NCBI GenBank assembly: GCA_030150485.1
Contig: JASLFZ010000008.1
Coordinates: forward strand, 1 to 14,801
Source: Candidatus Saccharimonadales bacterium
GTDB lineage: Bacteria; Patescibacteriota; Saccharimonadia; UBA4664; SCTI01
Reading direction: 5' to 3'
DNA length: 14,801 nucleotides
Below the pieces are notes generated by a model that had not been told where the DNA came from, did no database searches, and saw only the letters and a list, made by a program, of their open reading frames with translations. Of the stretch, positions 1 to 5,480 are shown one piece after another. How positions within the stretch are numbered: position 1 is the first letter of the stretch; every line of letters begins with the position of its first letter. The translations under genes were made by a program, and so were the position numbers.

Positions 1-776
1 ACCAACGCCTGATCCTTGCTGAGGTCAAAAGCCTCTTTATCGCTAAAGATCATCTTATGCTTAAACGAGAGCAAGTTATTGAGTTGGTTGCGTCGGGTGG
101 CCGCGAGCTCAAAGTCCTGTTTTTTGGCGGCGCGCTGCATCTCCTTTTCCAGTTGGTCGGTCAGCTTGGTCTTTTCGCCGTGTAGATAGAGCATCAGGCG
201 GCGCAGGTTGCGCTTGTACTCGGCGGACGTGGTGGCGCCGCACTCCGGACCCGGGCACAAACCAATGTGATAGTGCAGGCAGCCGCGCTTAGGCATCGGA
301 TTCACCGAGTGCGTTACATATGGAAAGGCCTTGCGCAGTTGACGCATCGCTCGGCGCACCGCGTCGCTCGAAGTAAAGGGGCCAAAGTAGGTCGCTTTGT
401 CGTCCATCGGTCGCCGCACGTAGGTAATTACCGGCCACTCATCCTGCATTGGAATTTTAAGGTAAATAAAATGCTTATCATCCTTCAGGTCGATATTATA
501 TTTCGGTCGGTAGCGCTTAATAAACTCGCTTTCCAGAAACAGCGCTTCGGCCTCACTATCGACGGTGATCCAGTCCAAATCCACAATTTCCCCCACCAAC
601 AAACTGGTCTTCACGTCGCGGTGGCGGCTTTGCTGAAAGTACGACCCCACCCGATTTTTCAAAATCGCCGCTTTGCCAATGTAAATAATCTCGCCGGACG
701 CATCCTTATGGAAATACACGCCCGGCTCTTTTGGCAGTTCTTTTAATTTAGCTTTAAGCTTTTCGGAAAGATCCAT
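1..776 (-). CDS. uvrC: UvrABC excinuclease subunit C, 5' part only
   Basis: UvrC makes the two incisions flanking a lesion after UvrB has loaded at it. About 258 residues are visible; the gene runs off the left edge, so the C-terminal endonuclease half and the HhH region are not seen. The GIY-YIG nuclease domain covers about residues 17-95. It shows PGVYFHKD, the IIYIGKA segment, the putative catalytic Arg in KNRVGSYF (about 42) and the Glu-containing LESEFIKRYRPKYNI stretch. A CLHYHIGLC segment follows near 166-174. A UVR domain (about 205-238, LEKEMQRAAKKQDFELAATR), the UvrB-contact module, comes next. The start is the ATG at 776; the protein then begins 16 residues before the GIY-YIG domain, as is usual for UvrC. 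There is no Shine-Dalgarno sequence, only a TAAAAT box 8 bases upstream, so translation may be leaderless. The gene is divergent from a small membrane-protein operon. Confidence 0.95.
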   Translation of the reverse strand, partial: MDLSEKLKAKLKELPKEPGVYFHKDASGEIIYIGKAAILKNRVGSYFQQSRHRDVKTSLLVGEIVDLDWITVDSEAEALFLESEFIKRYRPKYNIDLKDDKHFIYLKIPMQDEWPVITYVRRPMDDKATYFGPFTSSDAVRRAMRQLRKAFPYVTHSVNPMPKRGCLHYHIGLCPGPECGATTSAEYKRNLRRLMLYLHGEKTKLTDQLEKEMQRAAKKQDFELAATRRNQLNNLLSFKHKMIFSDKEAFDLSKDQAL

Positions 777-784
777 ATGGGTTT

Positions 785-790
785 ATTTTA
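785..790 (-). promoter_or_regulatory. Putative -10 box of uvrC, near-leaderless
   Basis: The minus strand reads TAAAAT (5 of 6 matches to TATAAT) ending 8 bases before the uvrC ATG, and no ribosome binding site lies between. Transcription starting about 7 bases downstream would begin at or next to the start codon. No convincing -35 element is visible. This is inferred from spacing only. Confidence 0.4.
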
Positions 791-801
791 TCATGGAATA
801 G

Positions 802-810
802 TGGTATAAA
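802..810 (+). promoter_or_regulatory. Extended -10 promoter of the small membrane-protein operon
   Basis: TGG followed by TATAAA forms an extended -10 element. The -35 region is poor (TTTATT at 782-787). The predicted transcription start near 817 lies after the ATG at 810 but before the Shine-Dalgarno AAGGAG at 841-846. This supports the downstream ATG at 858 as the true start of the first gene. Confidence 0.45.
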
Positions 811-857
811 TGGGACTAGGTTTTAACCAGCCCCTCGACAAAGGAGTAGTGAAAGGC

Positions 858-1052
858 ATGTCTGAGCTCGCCAACGCCCTCGTTAGCTTCGGCTGTGTTT
901 TTGTGATAGGTGGCATAGTGGTGGGCGCAGCGGTCGTTGCTCCACCATGGGCCAAAAGAAGATCCATTCCCATAAATAAACGCGGCCTCATCGAAGGAAT
1001 AGTCCTGATTGTGATTGGCATAGCTCTTGAGGTGACCGCCATTGCCCTCTAA
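858..1052 (+). CDS. Small two-helix membrane protein, unknown family
   Basis: A 64-residue hydrophobic protein that I do not recognise. It has two predicted membrane segments, about residues 7-27 (rich in Gly and Val) and 44-63. They are joined by a basic loop with WAKRRS and NKRG, so by the positive-inside rule the loop should be cytoplasmic. The frame is also open from an ATG at 810, which would give 80 residues. I prefer 858 because AAGGAG (841-846) lies 11 bases before it and because the extended -10 box at 802-810 would place the upstream ATG outside the transcript. A GTG at 849 in the same frame is too close to that Shine-Dalgarno. It is the first gene of a plus-strand operon; the next start follows 22 bases after the TAA. 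Function is unknown. Confidence 0.6.
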   Translation: MSELANALVSFGCVFVIGGIVVGAAVVAPPWAKRRSIPINKRGLIEGIVLIVIGIALEVTAIAL

Positions 1053-1074
1053 ACATCCTGAGCAGGAGCTTACA

Positions 1075-1206
1075 ATGCGCAAACCTCGCAAGATGCCTCA
1101 CGAACGGTTCGATTTTTCCGATAAAGCGATCACGCTACTTATGGCATTTGTATTTTTTGGCATAATGGTAGCCGTGGTTTTCGGCCTGACGGGATGGACT
1201 CTGTAA
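1075..1206 (+). CDS. 43-residue single-helix membrane protein
   Basis: A very small gene starting at ATG 1075 and ending at TAA 1204-1206. AGGAG at 1064-1068 lies 6 bases before the ATG, a near-ideal Shine-Dalgarno and the main reason to believe the gene. The N-terminus is polar and basic (MRKPRKMPHERFDFSDK). One hydrophobic segment follows (about residues 18-40, containing MAFVFFGIMVAVVFGL), and the protein ends in TGWTL. The expected topology is N-terminus inside with one membrane pass. It sits 22 bases after the previous small membrane-protein gene and is probably co-transcribed with it. I recognise no family. Confidence 0.55.
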   Translation: MRKPRKMPHERFDFSDKAITLLMAFVFFGIMVAVVFGLTGWTL

Positions 1207-1277
1207 GGTACATGCCGTCTAGTCCAATATGACGAAAATATAACCCTCTATATCTCAACAGATGGGAGTGGTCCGTA

Positions 1278-1514
1278 ATGCCCCTTTACGCGTGGATTGG
1301 TATTGCAGTAAGTACGGTACTTTTCATTCTCTGGCTGGGCTATCTCGGTATATGTATCCGAGATTACCCCGGAAACAGCAACTACGGAGGAGGCTATATA
1401 GCTCTAGTGATGCTGCTTTTTATAGCCCTGGCTCCTGGTGGTGGTTGCGTCTTGTCTGCTGATTACGAACGCGAACAAGCAAGAATAATCAGCCATCAGC
1501 ACATACAGCCATGA
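1278..1514 (+). CDS. Small two-helix membrane protein with IRDYPGN loop
   Basis: A 78-residue protein of unknown family. Predicted membrane segments are residues 4-27 and about 39-58. The loop between them contains IRDYPGNSNYGGG, and the tail is polar and charged (ADYEREQARIISHQHIQP). GGGAG-like sequence at 1264-1268 (GGGAG) lies 9 bases before the ATG. The stop TGA (1512-1514) overlaps the ATG of the next gene (1511) in the ATGA arrangement, so the two are probably translationally coupled. The I-x-D-Y-P-x-N motif after a membrane helix recurs in the 40-residue protein encoded at 5044-5166 on the other strand, which may indicate distant relationship. A weak TATAAC at 1239-1244 could be an internal promoter, without a -35 element. 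Function is unknown. Confidence 0.6.
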   Translation: MPLYAWIGIAVSTVLFILWLGYLGICIRDYPGNSNYGGGYIALVMLLFIALAPGGGCVLSADYEREQARIISHQHIQP

Positions 1515-1777
1515 GACGCCGGGAAGCTGTCTTTACTGAGTTTGGCCAACTGGTTGAGCGAACAGCGACCGAGCAAGGTATGGAGCTATGGTGGATCGCA
1601 TTTATGTGTGGCACCAGTCTTGCGACTCTACGTAGAGGCCTCGAGGATTCCCGAGGACCTCATCAGCCACACCTAGTTATGCACCTGTGCGATCTACTCG
1701 ACATCGACCATGGCCACGCCTTCCGCTTGCTCGGATGGCTACCAGCGCCGGAGGCCATACCTCAACTCGCTCCCTGA
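1511..1777 (+). CDS. Small helix-turn-helix-like (XRE-type) protein
   Basis: An 88-residue soluble protein whose pattern resembles XRE/Cro-type helix-turn-helix domains. A helix around ELWWIAFMCGTSLATLRRGLED (about residues 25-46) fits the position of the recognition helices. LVMHLCDLLDIDHGHAFRLLGWLP (about 55-78) fits the family pattern in which a helix with a 'LAxxLgvd' turn precedes 'LLrLaGylP'. This is an assignment by pattern and not by close sequence identity. The gene is the last of the plus-strand small-protein operon, and its ATG overlaps the stop of the preceding membrane-protein gene by 4 bases. It has no evident own ribosome binding site, so coupled translation is likely. An intrinsic terminator starts at its stop codon. 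It may regulate its own operon, but nothing in the sequence proves this. Confidence 0.6.
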   Translation: MRRREAVFTEFGQLVERTATEQGMELWWIAFMCGTSLATLRRGLEDSRGPHQPHLVMHLCDLLDIDHGHAFRLLGWLPAPEAIPQLAP

Positions 1778-1808
1778 AGCGTCCGCTTCGGTGGGCGCTT
1801 CTGTTTTT
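1776..1808 (+). terminator. Intrinsic terminator of the plus-strand small-protein operon
   Basis: A 9-base-pair stem, GAAGCGTCC (1776-1784) with GGGCGCTTC (1793-1801, one T-G wobble), has an 8-base loop and is followed by TGTTTTTATT. It begins inside the stop codon of the HTH-like gene. On the minus strand, where uvrA ends 15 bases away, the hairpin is not followed by a T-run, so it should act mainly on the plus strand. Confidence 0.85.
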
Positions 1809-1815
1809 ATTACCT

Positions 1816-4695
1816 TTACGTTTTTGACTGCGAGTGCACCGCCGCCGGCGTTTTGCCTGCCTTAGCGCCAGCGGTCTTAGTTTTTAATAACCGCTTAATA
1901 TAGCGTCCTGTGTGCGAGCCCTCTACCTGCGCAATTTCTTCCGGAGTGCCCTCGGCCATCACGGTACCGCCGGCGTCGCCGCCCTCCGGCCCCATATCGA
2001 TAATCCAGTCGGAGCTCTTAATCACATCCAAGTTGTGCTCGATCACGAGCACCGTGTTGCCGGTATCCACCAGCGCGTCCAGCACCTCAAGTAGCCGCTT
2101 GACATCTTCGAAGTGGAGGCCGGTGGTGGGTTCGTCCAAAATATACATGGTTTTGCCGGTGCTGCGGCGGGCCAGCTCGTGCGCCAACTTGATCCGTTGC
2201 GCCTCGCCACCGCTCAAGGTTGTGGCCGGCTGCCCCAGCCGGATGTAGCCAAGCCCCACGCTATTAAGCGTCTCGATCTTGCGCTGCACCCGCGGGATGT
2301 TCTCAAAGAAGCCCAGCGCCTCTTCCACGGTCATATCGAGCACCTCGGAAATATCCTTGCCCTTGTAGTGGATTTCGAGCGCCTCGCGGTTGTAGCGCCG
2401 GCCTTTGCACTCCTCGCAGGTCACATAGACATCCGGCAAAAAGTGCATCTCAATTTTAATGATCCCATCACCTTTGCAGACCTCACAGCGACCGCCCTTT
2501 ACGTTGAAGCTAAACCGGCCGGCCTTGTAGCCGCGGATTTTGGCTTCCGGCGTCGCCGCAAACAGCTCGCGGATGTCGCCGAACACGCCGGTGTAGGTCG
2601 CCGGGTTAGATCGTGGTGTGCGGCCAATCGGGCTTTGATCGACCGAAATCACCTTATCGAGATTCTTTACACCGACAATTTCGTCGTGCTTACCCGGCAT
2701 GTGGCTCGCCCGGTGTAAATCGTTCGAGAGCTTCTTGGCTAAAATATCATTGATGAGGCTAGACTTGCCCGAGCCAGAAACTCCCGTAACGGTCACCATC
2801 TTGCCGAGCGGTATATCGACATCCACACCCTTGAGGTTGTGCTCGCGGGCATTTTTAATGGTGATCGACTTACCGCTACCCCGGCGGCGCTTAGCCGGCA
2901 CCGCAATCTCTTGGGCTCCCGAAAGGTACTGCCCGGTGAGGCTGGCCGTATTTGCGGCCACCTCGGCCGGCGTCCCGGCCGCCACCACCTCGCCACCATG
3001 CTCGCCCGCCGCTGGCCCGATATCAATCAGGTAATCGGCCGCTCGCATAGTGTCCTCGTCGTGCTCCACCACGATGACGGTGTTCCCCAGGTTGCGCAGA
3101 CGCTCCAGGGTCGCAATCAGGCGGTCGTTGTCGCGCTGGTGCAGGCCAATCGAAGGCTCATCCAGGATATACAGTACTCCCATAAGACTTGAACCAATCT
3201 GCGTGGCTAGGCGAATCCGCTGCGCCTCGCCGCCTGCCAGCGTATTAGCGCTCCGATCGAGCGTTAGGTAGGTCAAGCCAACATCGCTCAAGAAGCTCAG
3301 CCGCGAGCAAATCTCCTTCATGATTTGGTTGGCAATTTTTTGGTCGCGTTCACTGAGTTTTAATGAATTAAAGAAGTTGACCGCGCCGCCGATTGCCAGC
3401 GTCGTCACATCAACGATTGACTGGCCTGCAATCGTCACCGCCAAAATCTCCGGCTTCAACCGTTTGCCATGGCAAACCGGACATTCGTGCTCGGCCATAT
3501 ACTTGTTGATCTCGCGCCGCACAAAATCCGAATCGGTTTCGTGGTAGCGACGCTCCAGGTTAGGCACCACCCCCTCGTAGGTAGTGTGATAGGTGCGGCC
3601 ACCGGGGCCGCGCATCGTCACCCCCTGTTCGCCAGCACCATACAAGATAACTTTAAGATCGTCTGGCTTCATCTGGCTCACCGGCGTATCCAGCGAAAAG
3701 CCGTGCTGCTTGGCGACGCCCTCTAGTAAACGCGTATACCAGGTCACCCGAGCGGTGGTGCGCGCCCACGGCCGGATGGCACCCTCAGCAATGGTTAGCC
3801 GCCGGTTCGGGATCACCAGCTCAGGATCAACCTCCAGCCGCGTGCCCAAACCAGTACAGTGCGGGCAGGCGCCGTGTGGCGAGTTAAAGGAAAAATTGCG
3901 CGGCGCCACGTCCGGCAGGCTAATCTCGCGATGCACCGGGCAAGAAAAGTGCTCGCTAAAGCTATGGAGCTTGTTACTATCGGCCTCCAGAATGTTAACA
4001 ATGCCGTCGCCCAAGTTAAGCGCTTGCTCCACTGAATCCGTCAACCGTCCGCGCGACTCTTCATCGACCGTGGTACGGTCAACCACCGCCTCCACCGTGT
4101 GTTTGCGCTGCTTATCGAGCGTCGGAAACTCATCGATATCATGAACCGTGCCATCCACGCGCACTCGTGAGAAGCCGGCCTTTTTGAGCTCACGAGCCAC
4201 GCCTTGATGCTCGCCCTTTTTGTCGTCAATAACCGGCGACAAAATCATAATGCGGGTGCCGGCCGGCAAGCCCAACACCTGATCCACCACCTGCCCTGAG
4301 GTTTGGCGCACCACCTCGCGCCCACAAATGGGACAGTGCGGCACACCAATGCGCGCCCACAATAGCCGCATGTAATCATAAATTTCCGTGACCGTCCCCA
4401 CCGTCGAACGCGGGTTACGCGAGCTAGATTTTTGGTCGATCGAAATTGCCGGGCTCAAGCCATCGATTTGATCAACATCCGGTTTTTCCATAAGGCCAAG
4501 AAACTGACGGGCATAGGCGCTCAACGACTCCACATAACGGCGCTGGCCTTCGGCGTAAATAGTATCAAACGCCAAAGAAGATTTACCGGAGCCACTGAGG
4601 CCGGTAATCACCACGAGCTGGTCGCGCGGGATCTCTACATCAATATTTTTGAGATTGTGTTCTCGGGCGCCCCGAACCACAATTTTATCTTGCAT
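1816..4695 (-). CDS. uvrA: UvrABC excinuclease subunit A
   Basis: UvrA is the dimeric ABC-type ATPase that finds DNA damage and loads UvrB. The protein is full length. Using numbering from an in-frame TTG two codons upstream, the features are: Walker A motifs GLSGSGKS (34-41) and GVSGSGKS (640-647); signatures LAGGEAQR (488) and LSGGEAQR (829); Walker B segments YILDEPS (511) and YILDEPT (853); zinc-binding pairs C254/H257 with C279/C282, CPVC at 407-410, and C739/C742 with C762/C765. One ligand of the first finger is His where E. coli has Cys. I chose ATG 4695 because the product then begins MQDKIVVRGAREHNLK, like known UvrA proteins. The TTG at 4701 has a GGGG 8 bases upstream and remains possible. 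A clear promoter lies at 4731-4759. The C-terminal tail is short and Lys/Ala-rich. Confidence 0.97.
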   Translation of the reverse strand: MQDKIVVRGAREHNLKNIDVEIPRDQLVVITGLSGSGKSSLAFDTIYAEGQRRYVESLSAYARQFLGLMEKPDVDQIDGLSPAISIDQKSSSRNPRSTVGTVTEIYDYMRLLWARIGVPHCPICGREVVRQTSGQVVDQVLGLPAGTRIMILSPVIDDKKGEHQGVARELKKAGFSRVRVDGTVHDIDEFPTLDKQRKHTVEAVVDRTTVDEESRGRLTDSVEQALNLGDGIVNILEADSNKLHSFSEHFSCPVHREISLPDVAPRNFSFNSPHGACPHCTGLGTRLEVDPELVIPNRRLTIAEGAIRPWARTTARVTWYTRLLEGVAKQHGFSLDTPVSQMKPDDLKVILYGAGEQGVTMRGPGGRTYHTTYEGVVPNLERRYHETDSDFVRREINKYMAEHECPVCHGKRLKPEILAVTIAGQSIVDVTTLAIGGAVNFFNSLKLSERDQKIANQIMKEICSRLSFLSDVGLTYLTLDRSANTLAGGEAQRIRLATQIGSSLMGVLYILDEPSIGLHQRDNDRLIATLERLRNLGNTVIVVEHDEDTMRAADYLIDIGPAAGEHGGEVVAAGTPAEVAANTASLTGQYLSGAQEIAVPAKRRRGSGKSITIKNAREHNLKGVDVDIPLGKMVTVTGVSGSGKSSLINDILAKKLSNDLHRASHMPGKHDEIVGVKNLDKVISVDQSPIGRTPRSNPATYTGVFGDIRELFAATPEAKIRGYKAGRFSFNVKGGRCEVCKGDGIIKIEMHFLPDVYVTCEECKGRRYNREALEIHYKGKDISEVLDMTVEEALGFFENIPRVQRKIETLNSVGLGYIRLGQPATTLSGGEAQRIKLAHELARRSTGKTMYILDEPTTGLHFEDVKRLLEVLDALVDTGNTVLVIEHNLDVIKSSDWIIDMGPEGGDAGGTVMAEGTPEEIAQVEGSHTGRYIKRLLKTKTAGAKAGKTPAAVHSQSKT

Positions 4696-4730
4696 GCCCA
4701 AATCGTTTTACCCCACAAATGCAAGTTTTG

Positions 4731-4759
4731 ATTATACGGATTTTTTGCCCATTAATCAA
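4731..4759 (-). promoter_or_regulatory. uvrA promoter
   Basis: On the minus strand TTGATT (4754-4759) is separated by 17 bases from a perfect TATAAT (4731-4736). Transcription would start near 4724, giving a leader of about 29 bases to ATG 4695. This is the best canonical promoter of the repair genes here, in contrast to uvrB and uvrC. No obvious palindromic operator of the SOS type was seen. Confidence 0.7.
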
Positions 4760-4776
4760 GAATAAGTGCGTCTAGT

Positions 4777-4808
4777 GCGTCCCGATCGACCACTGCCAAT
4801 CGGGACGC
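4777..4808 (-). terminator. Perfect 10-bp stem-loop at the end of the small minus-strand operon
   Basis: GCGTCCCGAT (4777-4786) and ATCGGGACGC (4799-4808) are perfect inverted repeats around a 12-base loop. The hairpin overlaps the last base of the TAG stop of the 79-residue membrane protein and lies just upstream of the uvrA promoter. Neither strand shows a T-run after it, so it may be a U-poor terminator, an mRNA 3'-end stabiliser or a protein-binding site. Confidence 0.5.
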
Positions 4809-5047
4809 TATCTAGCCAACTGTTTTATGGCGTGAATCAGCTGGGCCAGCAGGACTATCTCCACCAGGCCAAAACCCAGTGTCATAATATTCCATGCTAC
4901 TGCTTCATCACGCCAGTCCGTTCCGCGCCTGCCGCCCAGCGTCTCCCGTTGCAGATCGTTAATCCTTTTAGAAACCTTTCTCTGCGCTCGCCGCCAACCA
5001 AGGGGTAGCAAAATAACCATAAGCAGCCAAATCAGCAGGGCGATCAT
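4808..5047 (-). CDS. Small two-helix membrane protein, unknown family
   Basis: A 79-residue protein that I do not recognise. Membrane segments are predicted at about residues 2-18 and 53-74. Between them is a strongly basic, polar stretch (WRRAQRKVSKRINDLQRE, GGRRGTDWRDE), likely cytoplasmic and possibly a short amphipathic helix. The frame is open further to a TTG at 5068. I chose ATG 5047 because TAAGG lies 8 bases upstream and because this ATG overlaps the TGA of the 40-residue upstream gene in the ATGA arrangement. It is the last gene of a minus-strand cassette of three small membrane proteins, and its TAG stop abuts a perfect 10-bp hairpin. Function is unknown. Confidence 0.6.
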   Translation of the reverse strand: MIALLIWLLMVILLPLGWRRAQRKVSKRINDLQRETLGGRRGTDWRDEAVAWNIMTLGFGLVEIVLLAQLIHAIKQLAR

Positions 5048-5166
5048 AGTGGATGCCTTAAGCTGCAATGGAGCTTTTTACCGTTTTTCGGGTAGTCCTG
5101 GATTGCGGCTAGGGCGTAAAGCACGGCAACTACGCAAAGTAGCGGAACAGCGGCGACAGATTCCAT
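5044..5166 (-). CDS. 40-residue single-helix membrane protein
   Basis: A tiny gene, ATG 5166 to TGA 5044-5046, in exact frame for 40 codons. The hydrophobic segment is at about residues 4-22 (VAAVPLLCVVAVLYALAAI). A short polar tail with IQDYPKNGKK and one Cys follows. The stop overlaps the ATG of the 79-residue gene by 4 bases, which supports both calls. The ribosome binding site is weak (GAG 7 bases before the ATG). The I-x-D-Y-P-x-N motif right after the helix is also found in the 78-residue membrane protein at 1278-1514. Being so short it is less certain than its neighbours, and I know no family for it. Confidence 0.45.
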   Translation of the reverse strand: MESVAAVPLLCVVAVLYALAAIQDYPKNGKKLHCSLRHPL

Positions 5167-5198
5167 AGCTTTTCTCGGCCGGGAGCTTGTTCGCATCA

Positions 5199-5372
5199 TT
5201 ACCGCTGCCAACGGTCGGTCAGGACAAGCATCGCCACGCCAACCACTATTACAATCGCTCCCCCATCTTCAAGCCATGCAGGACCGCCGGCACTGAGTGA
5301 AATCGCCATGGCCATTACCCCCAAACCAGCAAGCAATATGCAAACGAGGTAGCTCAAAGCAGCCCAAAGCAT
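5199..5372 (-). CDS. 57-residue two-helix membrane protein
   Basis: A small hydrophobic protein with predicted membrane segments at residues 3-26 and about 36-52, joined by SAGGPAWLEDGG and ending in TDRWQR. The frame is open to an ATG at 5405 (68 residues). I prefer ATG 5372 because a perfect AGGAGG (plus-strand cctcct at 5381-5386) lies 8 bases upstream; the ATG at 5405 has only AAAGG at 4 bases. It is the first gene of a three-gene cassette of membrane proteins, 32 bases before the next start. An extended -10 element at 5444-5452 gives the cassette its own promoter just after uvrB. No family is recognised. Confidence 0.6.
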   Translation of the reverse strand: MLWAALSYLVCILLAGLGVMAMAISLSAGGPAWLEDGGAIVIVVGVAMLVLTDRWQR

Positions 5373-5443
5373 CTGGGGGCCCTCCTGCTTTTCTTTAGTA
5401 CGCATTGCGCCTTTCGGTTGTCAAACAGTACAAGACGCCTAAA

Positions 5444-5452
5444 GTTATACCA
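5444..5452 (-). promoter_or_regulatory. Extended -10 promoter of the minus-strand small-protein cassette
   Basis: The minus strand reads TGG then TATAAC, matching an extended -10 element. No good -35 is visible. The predicted start near 5437 gives a leader of about 65 bases to ATG 5372. The element lies about 30 bases after the uvrB stop, and since no terminator follows uvrB, read-through could also supply transcripts. Confidence 0.4.
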
Positions 5453-5480
5453 CGCCCAAATGCAGAAATATAGCCTAGCG

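Noticed and set aside
267..746. 159-codon open frame on the plus strand
   Set aside because: It lies antisense to the clear UvrC reading frame and has no recognisable motif or ribosome binding site.
810..857. Sixteen-codon N-terminal extension of the first small membrane protein from ATG 810
   Set aside because: The ATG overlaps a predicted extended -10 box and has no ribosome binding site, whereas ATG 858 has AAGGAG upstream.
1776..1801. Hairpin as terminator for uvrA on the minus strand
   Set aside because: On that strand the stem is not followed by a T-run; the T-run lies on the plus-strand side only.
2113..2718. 201-codon plus-strand open frame within uvrA
   Set aside because: It mirrors the strongly conserved second ATPase half of UvrA; codon pattern and lack of motifs fit an antisense shadow.
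3593..4144. 183-codon plus-strand open frame within uvrA
   Set aside because: Low-complexity Ser/Arg/Pro-rich product antisense to UvrA, typical of a shadow frame in GC-rich coding DNA.
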